A stretch of DNA of 33,415 nucleotides, taken from Candidatus Dormiibacterota bacterium (GTDB lineage: Bacteria; Patescibacteriota; Saccharimonadia; UBA4664; DATLOE01). The stretch covers positions 1 to 33,415 of the forward strand of contig DATLOE010000001.1 in assembly GCA_035536395.1 (NCBI GenBank). Direction: 5' to 3'. Both the position numbers and the translations under genes were made by a program. How positions within the stretch are numbered: the stretch's first letter is position 1; every line of letters begins with the position of its first letter. The notes beneath the pieces are model-generated. The model had not been told where the DNA came from and made no database searches. It saw only the letters and a program-made list of their open reading frames with translations. This document shows positions 1-7,694 of the stretch, piece by piece.

Positions 1-617
1 TCGGTTGAAGTATCAATCTGAGTGTGAATAGGTCTATACCATCTGCCTTCTGGAGGGATACGACTTAAGACAAACCGTGGCAGCGAATAGCTAAAGAGGG
101 TTTTGCCATTGACTGCGACATCCTCCAGATCGATGTGCTCAAATTGCGGCTCATTGACCAATAAAGAACTCTTCTCTTCGAAGCAGAGAATCGTAATGGT
201 CAGATTTGGGTGCTGTTTTTTCAACTCTAGGAGCGGTCCGTGGAAGGCACTGCCGTCATGGGAGGCCAGAATGATCTCCGTAACGTCACCCTCTTGGACT
301 CTAGCCTGGAAATGCTGGATGATATCGTCATCAATATCGCCCTCACCATTCAGTTTTGGCTTGGTAAATACGTTGTAGCCGATATCTTTGAAGAGATACT
401 CGACCCACCTCAGTGCTGAGCTGGTTGGAGACAGGTTGAGGAATATGCAAGCTTCCAGGAATTCTCCTCTGTAGGCACGCGGGCCCGTAGCAAGCCACTC
501 ATAGAGCAGCTTCCAGTCCGGCCTGTCCTCCTGCTTGGGCGGCCTGCCAATTATGCGGCCCAGCACCCCGTCGATATTGGGCGCATCAAGTAAGAACAAT
601 ACGCACTTTTCGGACAT
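1..617 (-). CDS. NYN/LabA-like (DUF88) domain protein, C-terminus cut by the window edge
   Basis: The reverse strand reads open from ATG at 617 to the window edge (205 codons, no stop), so the protein is partial. The N-terminus has the NYN-type layout: a hydrophobic strand leading into D11-x-x-N14, an acidic cluster DIDDD at residues 94-98, and a strand ending in ASHDGS (118-123, D121). In NYN/PIN-like metal-dependent RNases these acidic residues bind the catalytic metal. This suggests RNA cleavage or processing in the cytoplasm, but substrate and activity are inferred. GGGAG lies just before the ATG, and an extended -10 (TGG-TATATT, 652-660) lies about 35 nt upstream, so this gene has a leader. 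It diverges from rpsT. A nuclease-dead regulatory NYN protein is the main alternative. Confidence 0.72.
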   Translation of the reverse strand, partial: MSEKCVLFLLDAPNIDGVLGRIIGRPPKQEDRPDWKLLYEWLATGPRAYRGEFLEACIFLNLSPTSSALRWVEYLFKDIGYNVFTKPKLNGEGDIDDDIIQHFQARVQEGDVTEIILASHDGSAFHGPLLELKKQHPNLTITILCFEEKSSLLVNEPQFEHIDLEDVAVNGKTLFSYSLPRFVLSRIPPEGRWYRPIHTQIDTST

Positions 618-711
618 TTTTCTCCCAATCCGATTGCTCTTCAAGTTTTCAAATATACCAAGTTCTAATTAAAGAGATTTTTACTCTTGAAGTCAATGTG
701 CGCACACCATC

Positions 712-740
712 TTTACAAAAGCCCGCAATTTGGTTATAGT
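712..740 (+). promoter_or_regulatory. rpsT promoter, near-leaderless
   Basis: TTTACA (712-717), a 17-nt spacer and TATAGT (735-740). The expected transcription start falls at about 747-750, on or just before the rpsT ATG at 750. No Shine-Dalgarno sequence precedes that ATG. Confidence 0.65.
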
Positions 741-749
741 CCTTTCGTT

Positions 750-1115
750 ATGCCTATTATTAAATCCGCTATTAAGAGAGTCCGTCAGTCCGCTAAAAGA
801 CGTAGCCGCAACCTGGCCGTAAAGCGGGCTATTCACGATGATGTCAGAACCCTCCAAGATTCCATTGCCAGCGGGGATAAAAAGGCTGTTACGGAGAACC
901 TGAAGGCGGCTATTTCCGAAATCGACCGCGCAGTAAAGAAAGGTACTTTGCACAAAAATACTGCTGCCCGACGCAAATCGAGCATTACTAAGCAGGCCAA
1001 CACCGTAGTAGGCAGCGCCAAGCCAGCAGATAAAACCGCGGCCGCCAAAGTTAAGCCTGCCGCCGCCAAAAAGAGTGCGCCTAAAACTAAGGCCGCAAAA
1101 CCGAAATCTAAGTAG
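750..1115 (+). CDS. rpsT: 30S ribosomal protein S20 with a long Lys/Ala-rich tail
   Basis: S20 binds 16S rRNA in the body of the small subunit. The start MPIIKSAIKRVRQSAKRR is the usual S20 N-terminus, and the helical core continues to about residue 85 with HKNTAARRKSS, the family's C-terminal rRNA-binding signature. The protein is 121 aa against about 87 in most bacteria. The extra 35 or so residues are a low-complexity Ala/Lys/Pro tail resembling histone H1 tails, probably disordered and RNA-binding (inference). An in-frame ATG at 687 was rejected because it lies upstream of the promoter. The ATG at 750 follows a -10 box by 9 nt, so translation is probably leaderless. The 64-aa gene downstream follows after 7 nt and is likely co-transcribed. 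Confidence 0.95.
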   Translation: MPIIKSAIKRVRQSAKRRSRNLAVKRAIHDDVRTLQDSIASGDKKAVTENLKAAISEIDRAVKKGTLHKNTAARRKSSITKQANTVVGSAKPADKTAAAKVKPAAAKKSAPKTKAAKPKSK

Positions 1116-1122
1116 GGGTAAT

Positions 1123-1317
1123 ATGGCAAAAACGCCGGAGACTTCGCAATCACAACTGCACGATTTGTGCGGCGATTTAATGGAGCACACCAAACTGCTG
1201 CGAGATTACGGTACTACACCGGGTAATGTTTGGCTTGCCAGGAGTGAGCTTAATAAGATCGATCAGTTGACTGGGGAAATAGAACAGTTGCTAGAAGAGA
1301 TCAAAGCCGAATCTTAA
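1123..1317 (+). CDS. Small uncharacterised helical protein (64 aa)
   Basis: I do not recognise this gene. It encodes 64 aa, predominantly helical and acidic toward the C-terminus (INQ-like heptads in residues 40-64, ending LLEEIKAES), which suggests a short coiled coil or helical hairpin. An AGGGGT Shine-Dalgarno overlapping the rpsT stop region precedes ATG 1123, so it probably forms a two-gene operon with rpsT and is translated by reinitiation or its own SD. Its stop codon overlaps the stop of convergent holA: the four bases TTAA carry both TAA codons. A role linked to ribosomes is suggested only by the neighbour. The spacing, SD and codon use argue that it is real. Confidence 0.68.
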   Translation: MAKTPETSQSQLHDLCGDLMEHTKLLRDYGTTPGNVWLARSELNKIDQLTGEIEQLLEEIKAES

Positions 1318-2249
1318 ACTCTGACTTTTTCGGCTACATTATATATTAGACGCTCAATCATAGTTTCGGCATCCCCCGCGCCTGTTTTTATTTCGTAATC
1401 GGTTTCTACAGATTGTAAAAACGCCCAGCGCAGAGCTTCTTCTGAAATATTTAACTGACGCGAAAGCATTTTGCCCGCTACAAATGGCGACATGCCGCTG
1501 TTTTTAGACAGCGTCTGGGCTGAAACATTGCCGGCGGTTTTAGCCAGCAGTAAATTGCGCAGCTGCCATATAATCATGCTCAAAATATACATTTCACTGA
1601 CGAGCTCACTTCTCAGCTGCCTATATAAAGACATAGCTTTAGGCACTCGGCCGGCTGTCATATTTTCTACCAAATCAAAAATCGATTCATTCTGGTTAGG
1701 TACTACCAGCTTAGCTATGGATTCGACCGTGATCTTAGGATCAAGGCCGGCCAGTTTTATAATCTCCCCCTGCAGCCGCCACTGGTCTTCGCCGGCAGTC
1801 TCGATCAATTTCAAAATGGCGGGGCCGTCTATCTCGGCGCCGCTGGCCTGGGCCTCACGCTTTACCCATTGCTGCAGCTGCGAACCGCTCAAGGGATGGA
1901 ATTTGATCGCCTTAGAACCAGCCGACAGATGCTTAAAATATGAAGTCCGCTGATCAGCATTAGAGTCATAAAACACCGCTACAGTTGTGGGTGAAACAGC
2001 CTGGGTTATTTGCCCTATTTTTTCGGCAAGTTGTTTATTTTGGGCGAGGTCTTCAATGATTACCAGGCGGCTAGTGGTAAGCAAAGGAGCGGCTTGGAGG
2101 GCAGAGAGTAGATCTTGCATCTTAACCTCTTTGCCTTCGATTTTTTCTACACCAAACTCACTGGCAGTCTTTTTTAAATATTCAGACTTTAAGCGGGCAA
2201 TCTGCTGCCTGGCTGCAAAACTATTCGGTCCATAAAAGAAAAAAATCAT
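1314..2249 (-). CDS. holA: DNA polymerase III subunit delta
   Basis: Delta opens the sliding clamp as part of the clamp loader. The 311-aa protein begins with the family's short strand and loop (MIFFFYGPNSFAARQQI), where a degenerate P-loop sits, and continues with the AAA+-like fold. Motifs such as LLTTSRLVIIEDL, VAVFYDS and the helical C-terminal collar domain are in the expected order. Length is close to the usual 320-345 aa. It lies 4 nt downstream of mutM. No good SD is visible, but TAAAAT (2256-2261) ends 6 nt before the ATG, so either coupling to mutM or an internal leaderless promoter could drive translation. The two genes appear to be one repair/replication operon. Confidence 0.88.
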   Translation of the reverse strand: MIFFFYGPNSFAARQQIARLKSEYLKKTASEFGVEKIEGKEVKMQDLLSALQAAPLLTTSRLVIIEDLAQNKQLAEKIGQITQAVSPTTVAVFYDSNADQRTSYFKHLSAGSKAIKFHPLSGSQLQQWVKREAQASGAEIDGPAILKLIETAGEDQWRLQGEIIKLAGLDPKITVESIAKLVVPNQNESIFDLVENMTAGRVPKAMSLYRQLRSELVSEMYILSMIIWQLRNLLLAKTAGNVSAQTLSKNSGMSPFVAGKMLSRQLNISEEALRWAFLQSVETDYEIKTGAGDAETMIERLIYNVAEKVRV

Positions 2250-2253
2250 ATCT

Positions 2254-3120
2254 CTATTTTACTCCCAGCTTCTGGCATTTGGGGCAGTAGTGCGTACCGC
2301 GCCCTGCAACCCTGGTTTTAACAATCTCTGTCGCGCACACGGGGCAAGGCTTGCCTTGGCGCCTAAACACTCGCGCATACTGCAGATAATCCCCTTGCTT
2401 GCCCAGCGCGTTCACGTAATGTGTAAAGCTGGTGCCGCCGTGTTTAATGCCAAGCTTGATAATAGCTTTAATGGCTATGTGGAGGCGCTTAACCTCAGCC
2501 GATTTTAGTGAACCGGCCAGGCGGGCAGGGTGAATCTTGGCCAAATGCAGAGATTCATCAGCATAAATGTTGCCGACTCCGCTGACGGTCGATTGATCGA
2601 GTATTACAGCTTTAACGGGTGCACGAGCGTGACTTTTAAACTCGCGTGTTAGCACATCGGGTGTAAATGCGCTGCCGAGCGGCTCCGGACCCATCCGTAC
2701 CAACAGTTTATCTAGGTTCACATGAGCCGTTTCTACCAGCTTGATCCAGCCAAACTTTCGCTGGTCGTTAAAGAACAGCTTGTCTCCGTTTTTGAATGTA
2801 AACACAGCTCGCGTGCTTTTATCGGGTAAATTGTGCTCCATGCTGGCGGTCGGATGCCCACCAGCAAACCGCTGACCACCCTTTTTCTGCAGCACTAGTT
2901 GGCCTGTCATTTTAAGGTGGAACATAAGGCTCATATCGCGGTTCAGATTCATAATTAGTACTTTACCGCGGCGATCCAGCGATTTAACCTTATGGCCGAT
3001 GGCCTTTTTGGCATCAGGAAAACTCTTAGCCCACAGCGCCCTAGCCTCGGCTATAGTCTGGCCGGCAATCTCTGCATCAAGCCCGCGTTTAATTGTCTCG
3101 ACTTCAGGTAACTCCGGCAT
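2254..3120 (-). CDS. mutM: Formamidopyrimidine-DNA glycosylase (Fpg/MutM)
   Basis: Removes oxidised purines such as 8-oxoguanine and nicks the abasic site by beta/delta elimination. The start MPELPEVE exposes the catalytic Pro after Met removal, followed by the catalytic Glu; this fixes the start codon. The beta-clamp lysine region (DRRGKVLIM, about residues 49-57) and the H2TH segment (STVSGVGNIYADE) are intact. The C-terminal zinc finger has four cysteines (CPVC...CPKC). The 288-aa length is slightly above the usual 270-275. A TATAAT sits 23 nt upstream of the start with a weak GGGGGCAGG leader, so it appears leader-bearing. It heads an operon with holA. Confidence 0.95.
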   Translation of the reverse strand: MPELPEVETIKRGLDAEIAGQTIAEARALWAKSFPDAKKAIGHKVKSLDRRGKVLIMNLNRDMSLMFHLKMTGQLVLQKKGGQRFAGGHPTASMEHNLPDKSTRAVFTFKNGDKLFFNDQRKFGWIKLVETAHVNLDKLLVRMGPEPLGSAFTPDVLTREFKSHARAPVKAVILDQSTVSGVGNIYADESLHLAKIHPARLAGSLKSAEVKRLHIAIKAIIKLGIKHGGTSFTHYVNALGKQGDYLQYARVFRRQGKPCPVCATEIVKTRVAGRGTHYCPKCQKLGVK

Positions 3121-3160
3121 CCTGCCCCCATAAAAGTAGGGTTATTATACCGCAGTCGGC

Positions 3161-3886
3161 TTAAAATTCGTCTTTGGTGTAGTGATGCTGTTCTTCTACG
3201 AATGCGCCCTTGGAACCTAAAATCATTTCCAGCTCAGTTTCAAAGCTAGTGTAGCGCTTCTCTAGCTTTCTAGCTTCATCGGCCGTCATCCATTTATTTA
3301 GTCCACCCTCGAATTTTTCCATCAGTTCCCCTGTAGGGTTCGTGCAATGAACCACGAAGAACATCTTGTCTTCCATTGCCTCTTCTTGGCCTTCAATATA
3401 AGTATGCTCATGATACAAGCCGCATACACGGTACTCGGCAGAAAGCTTGGTTTCTTCATCTAGCTCACGCTCGGCAGCACGTACGATAGTCTCGCCCCAG
3501 CGAATCTTACCGGTCGGGAACCCCCAGTAGCCGTAGTAAGGGTTCTTGGTGCGCTGCTGGAATAGCAGCTCTTGCCGACCATTCATCTCCCGCTCGATTG
3601 CGAGCAGCACCGCCACCTTGGGCTGACGCTCAATCGTCTTATTATCAGTATCGAGCTTATTGGCATACTCCTTGCCCTTGTGGGTTAGCTTGTAGCGGCC
3701 ACGGCCGACCTTTTCTACCAAACCGATCTCCACTAGACGGGCGATATGGAAATTAAAATGATCACTGGTCAGGCCGGTGGGCTTTTGCAGCTCCGCATAG
3801 CCGGCCTCCAATACGAACAGTAGTTCGCGCAAAATACTTGTTTGGGCTTTATGGACCTTAACTTCTAGAGTCATATTTGTACTCAC
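3161..3886 (-). CDS. Winged-helix / Nudix hydrolase fusion protein
   Basis: Residues about 10-75 form a winged-helix DNA-binding-like domain (recognition segment TGLTSDHFNFHIARLVEIGLVEKV, wing GRGRYKLT). Residues about 90-240 are a Nudix domain. The Nudix box, starting at GKIRWGE and ending RELDEETKL, keeps the G, E, RE and EE metal-binding residues, but the usual Gly of the final EExG is Lys. Nudix enzymes hydrolyse nucleoside diphosphate derivatives. In NrtR-type regulators the order is Nudix then winged helix; here it is reversed, so it may be a ligand-sensing transcription factor or a housekeeping pyrophosphatase with a DNA-binding arm (inference). The start is GTG with AGAGGA 8 nt upstream; an internal ATG at 3874 is possible. 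Confidence 0.82.
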   Translation of the reverse strand: MSTNMTLEVKVHKAQTSILRELLFVLEAGYAELQKPTGLTSDHFNFHIARLVEIGLVEKVGRGRYKLTHKGKEYANKLDTDNKTIERQPKVAVLLAIEREMNGRQELLFQQRTKNPYYGYWGFPTGKIRWGETIVRAAERELDEETKLSAEYRVCGLYHEHTYIEGQEEAMEDKMFFVVHCTNPTGELMEKFEGGLNKWMTADEARKLEKRYTSFETELEMILGSKGAFVEEQHHYTKDEF

Positions 3887-3965
3887 AGCTTATTCCTCTG
3901 AATGTACCAAAAGCTTAAGCCATAAAACTAGTAAAGTCGACTTCACTAAGTAGATAAAAGTATGA

Positions 3966-3988
3966 GGGCGCGGGATAATCCCGCGCCC
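3966..3988 (-). terminator. Intrinsic terminator after the small winged-helix gene
   Basis: Two perfect 10-nt arms (GGGCGCGGGA and its complement) with a 3-nt loop, just after the stop of the minus-strand gene at 3999. The reverse strand then has only a short T-rich tail (ATACTTTTATC), so efficiency is uncertain. It could also insulate the Nudix gene. Confidence 0.7.
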
Positions 3989-3998
3989 ATACACGCAC

Positions 3999-4349
3999 CT
4001 AACTCGGAGGGGGTTCTGACCAAAGAACAACCAGGCCTGCTGATGTAATGCGCCATGTATCTACCCCTGAAACCCACGTGTTGCCGTACCCGGAATGGCC
4101 AGTATTGTGCTTAAGCAGCAGGCCGGCCTCTGTCAGTAAATCCAAGTCTTTTTTCAGCACTTCAGAATCATAGTCGGGTAGAAGACTCTTCAATATACGG
4201 TCCAGACTGAAGCTTTGAGGCATTTTGACAGCCGAATTATGCTCTAAAATACCCCCCGCTGCGATAGTAGCCAGCAGCAAGCGCCGCCTAGCCTTAACTT
4301 CCATTTCCTGGACGGCTGGTGGTATGGTCCGGTCACTGACTTGTGTCAA
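3999..4349 (-). CDS. Small winged-helix-like protein (116 aa), unknown function
   Basis: No confident family. The central part (residues about 25-85) has helix-turn-helix-like spacing: LLLATIAAGG, SLDRILKSLL, DSEVLKKDLDLLTEAGLLLKH, then a wing-like strand pair ending WRITSAGLVVLW. That pattern resembles the winged helix of the neighbouring Nudix fusion, so a transcription regulator is a reasonable guess, not a demonstrated function. The start is TTG at 4349 with a strong GGAGGG Shine-Dalgarno 4-5 nt upstream. The terminator at 3966-3988 follows it. The gene lies 80 nt downstream of polA on the same strand and might be read from it. Confidence 0.6.
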   Translation of the reverse strand: MTQVSDRTIPPAVQEMEVKARRRLLLATIAAGGILEHNSAVKMPQSFSLDRILKSLLPDYDSEVLKKDLDLLTEAGLLLKHNTGHSGYGNTWVSGVDTWRITSAGLVVLWSEPPPS

Positions 4350-4429
4350 AATTCCCTCCTAGACTCAAGGTGCAGGTACAGCTTAAATCTAGGTTAATAA
4401 AGAGAGTTCGGCTAGTCGAATTTTTTTGA

Positions 4430-7141
4430 CTATAGCTCGCCCCAGGATTTACCGATTCTGGTTTCGGCCACAATCGGCACGCCGAGATCGTAAACATTCT
4501 CTAGGGTTTCCTGCATAATCTTAGCTACTTCTGCGGATTGTTCTTCATTACACTCTACAATCAGTTCGTCGTGTATTTGCAGAAGCATTTTGGCGCCCTC
4601 GGGCAGCTTGGGCGCAAGCGCAACCATGGCAAGCTTCATAATATCGGCAGCTGTGCCCTGAATGGGCACGTTCACCGCCATCCGTTCGGCAGCACCCGCT
4701 ACCATGAAGTTGTTAGAGTTAATCTCCCCACAGGGTCGCCGCCGGCCGAGCAAGGTTTCGGTGTATTCATTTTCTCGGGCGAACTTCTTAAGATTATCTA
4801 TGTACTCAGCTAACCCTTTGCGCAGCTCAAAATAGCGTTTAATGAATCCCGCGGCTTCCTCACGGTTCATGCTGGTAGCCACACTCAAACCGTGCGGGCT
4901 CATGCCATACAGCACACCGAAATTGATCGTTTTGGCATTATAGCGCTGGTCTTTGGTTACTTCCGTAAGCGGAACATTGTACAGCTCAGAAGCCGTCTGC
5001 TGGTGCAGGTCTATTCCCTTTTTAAAGGTCTCTATCATATCGTCGTCTTTGGAGAGCGCTGCCGCTACTCGTAACTCAATCTGCGAATAGTCGGCCGCCA
5101 CGAACACCCGGCCTTTTGGCGCAATAAATGCCTTACGAATCTCGCGGCCGATTTCGGTACGGATAGGAATGTTCTGCAAATTCGGGTTGGTGGAGCTAAG
5201 GCGGCCGGTCTGGGCAATGGTCTGATTAAAGCTAGTGTGCACGCGCCCATCTGGCTTTACCAGCTCCGGCAGCGCATCCACATAGGTAGTCTTTAGCTTC
5301 ATAAGCTCGCGATACTCAATTATCATCTCTATTACCGGGTGTGCTTCGCGCAGCTTATCGAGCTCTTTAGCGGCAGTAGAAAGGCCGGTCTTGCCCCTTT
5401 TCACGCCGGCCGCGGCCAAGCCCAGCTTATCGAAGAGAATTTGTGATAACTGGGCCGGTGAGCTGATATTAAACCGCGCGTCACAAGCCTTATATATCTT
5501 TTCCTCTAGAGCTAGGACATCCTTAGTAATTTTCTGGCTAAACTGCCTCAAAAACCCAACATCCAGTTCAATTCCGGCCAGTTCCATCTCAGCCAGCACC
5601 GGTATCAGCGGCCATTCGGTGGCTTCGGCTAGTTTATTCAGATTCCCCTCAAGCTCCCTCCTCAGCTGCTCATAAAGGCGCCATGTCATATCGGCATCTT
5701 CAGCCGCGTAAGTGGTGGCAGCCTCAATCTCCACCCCGCCAAAGGTAATCTGATTGCGCCCATGGCCTATTAGCTCCTTAATCGGGATCATCTCAATGCC
5801 AAATTCACGGTAAGTAAGATCGTCTAGCGACTGAGAGCGGCCAAGCGGATTAGTTAAAAAGGCGGCAATCATGGTATCAAAAACAATCGGGCGCGGAGTA
5901 ATGCCATGGCGGCAAAGTATTTTATAATCGAACTTTGCATGGTGAGCTACTTTTCCGATTTTCGGATCTTCAAAGACGGCTTTAAGTGCTGAGCAGACTT
6001 CTTTGGAATTTAATTGGTCGCCCTCATGATGGGCTACCGGTATATAGTAAGCCTCACCCTTCTTGCAGCTCACGGAGATACCGACCAGGCCGGCAGTAAC
6101 GTCATCTACACTGTCGGTCTCGGTGTCAAAGGCGAAGGTCTGGCACTTTTGCAGTGTTGCAACCAGCTCATCCAGCTGTTTTTTTTTGGTAACGGCTTGG
6201 TATTTAACATCACCTAGGTGCTTGCGCTCCTTTTTGGGCTCGCCGGCATCAAACAATGTCGGCTCATTACTTAGCTCGGAAGGCAGCTTGGCCAGCAGGC
6301 TTTTAAAATCGAGTCGGCGAAACAGTTCGTGGATTTTCTGCCGGTCATAGCGCCCCACCCCTGCTTTATCCAGCTCAAGCTTTACCGGCGCGTCACAGGC
6401 GATTTGCGACAGTTCGTAGCTGAGGTAGGCAACTTTTTTACCCTCTTCCAGCCGCTCACGCAGCTTGCCCGAAGTCTGTTCAATATTTTTATACACACCG
6501 TCCAGGCTGCCGTGGGTTTTAATCAGATCCATCGCGGTCTTTTCGCCGATGCCGGCCACACCCGGAATGTTATCGCTGGCATCCCCCTTTAACGCCTTGA
6601 AATCTACGAATTGCTCAGGGGTCAGCCCGTATTTCTCCTGCATAGCAGCGCGATCGTAAATTACCGTGTCGGTAAAGCCGCGACGCATGGTGTAAACCTT
6701 GGTGTTGTCATCGATCAGCTGCAGTTCGTCCAGATCGCCCGTTACGATAATGCTCTCCAACCCCTTCTTTTCAGCCGTTCGGGCCAGTGTGCCTATGATG
6801 TCATCGGCCTCATACTTATCGAGCTCCACCCAAGGCATACCGAGCGCTTCTGTAACCTCCCTGGCGTAAGGAATCTGCGCATACAAGTCATCTGGCTGCT
6901 TTTTGCGATGCGCTTTGTACTCCGGGTAAATATCCTTGCGAAAGGTATCGCTCGATTTATCCCACGTCATTATGGCGTACTGGGGTTTAAGGTCCTGCAG
7001 CATCTTTAATAGGATTGTGGTAAAGCCGTAGACTGCATTGGTCGGAATGCCTTTTGAGTTGGTTAGGTGCGGAATAGCATGATAACCGCGATGAAACACG
7101 GCACTGCCATCCACCAGTACTAAACGGGGCTTTTTGCTCAT
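4430..7141 (-). CDS. polA: DNA polymerase I (5' nuclease, proofreading and polymerase domains)
   Basis: This 903-aa protein fills gaps and removes primers. Residues about 1-290 are the 5'-3' nuclease (LVLVDGSAVFHRGYHA start, TGDLDELQL, GDASDNIPGVAGIGEKTA). A 3'-5' exonuclease follows with intact acidic residues (FAFDTETDS, HHAKFDYKIL, YAAEDADMTW), so proofreading looks functional, unlike Taq-type enzymes. The polymerase palm carries DYSQIELR, the O-helix region KTINFGVLYG and HDELIVE. A first ATG at 7150 would add three residues, but it forms part of the -10 box TATAATG. The ATG at 7141 gives MSKKPRLVLVDGS and lies 7 nt after that box, so I chose it; the mRNA is probably leaderless. It is head-to-head with the gene at 7204. 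Confidence 0.95.
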   Translation of the reverse strand: MSKKPRLVLVDGSAVFHRGYHAIPHLTNSKGIPTNAVYGFTTILLKMLQDLKPQYAIMTWDKSSDTFRKDIYPEYKAHRKKQPDDLYAQIPYAREVTEALGMPWVELDKYEADDIIGTLARTAEKKGLESIIVTGDLDELQLIDDNTKVYTMRRGFTDTVIYDRAAMQEKYGLTPEQFVDFKALKGDASDNIPGVAGIGEKTAMDLIKTHGSLDGVYKNIEQTSGKLRERLEEGKKVAYLSYELSQIACDAPVKLELDKAGVGRYDRQKIHELFRRLDFKSLLAKLPSELSNEPTLFDAGEPKKERKHLGDVKYQAVTKKKQLDELVATLQKCQTFAFDTETDSVDDVTAGLVGISVSCKKGEAYYIPVAHHEGDQLNSKEVCSALKAVFEDPKIGKVAHHAKFDYKILCRHGITPRPIVFDTMIAAFLTNPLGRSQSLDDLTYREFGIEMIPIKELIGHGRNQITFGGVEIEAATTYAAEDADMTWRLYEQLRRELEGNLNKLAEATEWPLIPVLAEMELAGIELDVGFLRQFSQKITKDVLALEEKIYKACDARFNISSPAQLSQILFDKLGLAAAGVKRGKTGLSTAAKELDKLREAHPVIEMIIEYRELMKLKTTYVDALPELVKPDGRVHTSFNQTIAQTGRLSSTNPNLQNIPIRTEIGREIRKAFIAPKGRVFVAADYSQIELRVAAALSKDDDMIETFKKGIDLHQQTASELYNVPLTEVTKDQRYNAKTINFGVLYGMSPHGLSVATSMNREEAAGFIKRYFELRKGLAEYIDNLKKFARENEYTETLLGRRRPCGEINSNNFMVAGAAERMAVNVPIQGTAADIMKLAMVALAPKLPEGAKMLLQIHDELIVECNEEQSAEVAKIMQETLENVYDLGVPIVAETRIGKSWGEL

Positions 7142-7148
7142 ACAAAGC

Positions 7149-7176
7149 ATTATAACGTGAAGAGGCCTACTGTTAC
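7149..7176 (-). promoter_or_regulatory. polA promoter (leaderless)
   Basis: On the reverse strand GTAACA (7171-7176), 16-nt spacer, TATAAT (7149-7154), then 7 nt to the ATG at 7141. The last two bases of the -10 are the start of an upstream in-frame ATG that I therefore reject as a start. Confidence 0.7.
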
Positions 7177-7190
7177 GCTAAAGTTTTTTG

Positions 7191-7196
7191 TATACT
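7191..7196 (+). promoter_or_regulatory. -10 box of the 7204 gene (leaderless geometry)
   Basis: TATACT with 7 nt to the ATG at 7204. No convincing -35 is visible. It shares the 60-bp gap with the divergent polA promoter. Confidence 0.5.
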
Positions 7197-7203
7197 TTAA
7201 GAA

Positions 7204-7656
7204 ATGAACGCTAGCATAATTTTAAAAGTGGCTTATACTTTTCTAATCTTAGGCGCAATTTTGTCTTTGATATCCGCAATCATTAATCTAATACCCGCTG
7301 TTATCTACGGACCGTTAGCGATACTTGGTATCTTGAATGGCAATTGGTCGAGTTTACTATATTTAGTTATTGTTTGTTTAATTTTATTAAACAGTTTTCT
7401 GCTTTTCTGGTTCGCTAGAGGCATTAAGCAGTTAAATATAAAAAGAACACGGTGGTTATTGATGTATACCCTTATACTGTTTCCATCCTTTATCTTCTAT
7501 CTAAGTAACGAAAAAACTGAAAAGTTTTGGAATGGAGAGCTTGTATCCAGTGTAAAAACATATTCGGAGGCAGAATTAATACTGTTTACACTCTTCCTAG
7601 CTTTTCTACTTATACTATTTTTTAGGGCATATAAAGTAATTAAATTGAGTACCTAA
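7204..7656 (+). CDS. Four-helix integral membrane protein, AT-rich, unknown function
   Basis: No family recognised. The 150-aa protein has four hydrophobic stretches (about residues 8-32, 35-70, 84-100, 122-143) separated by short basic or polar loops such as GIKQLNIKRTR. It should sit in the cytoplasmic membrane with both ends on the same side. Base composition is visibly richer in A/T than the flanking genes and codons ending in A/T dominate, hinting at a different origin. It has a leaderless-type -10 and no SD. It is the only plus-strand gene within a long minus-strand block (4.0-16.3 kb) and ends at a strong bidirectional hairpin. Confidence 0.7.
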   Translation: MNASIILKVAYTFLILGAILSLISAIINLIPAVIYGPLAILGILNGNWSSLLYLVIVCLILLNSFLLFWFARGIKQLNIKRTRWLLMYTLILFPSFIFYLSNEKTEKFWNGELVSSVKTYSEAELILFTLFLAFLLILFFRAYKVIKLST

Positions 7657-7661
7657 ATGTG

Positions 7662-7694
7662 AAGGGCCCCGAAAGGCTCGGGACCCTTCGGGGC
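7662..7694. terminator. Bidirectional terminator between convergent genes
   Basis: Perfect 8-bp stem (GCCCCGAA at 7666-7673 with TTCGGGGC at 7687-7694), plus an alternative AAGGG/CCCTT pairing. It sits between the plus-strand gene ending at 7656 and the minus-strand gene ending at 7695. Following T runs are short on both strands. Confidence 0.7.

Noticed and set aside
693-1193. Long reverse-strand open frames across rpsT
   Set aside because: They are antisense shadows of the biased S20 coding sequence (GCC/AAA-rich) and show Cys/Leu/Phe-rich nonsense composition.
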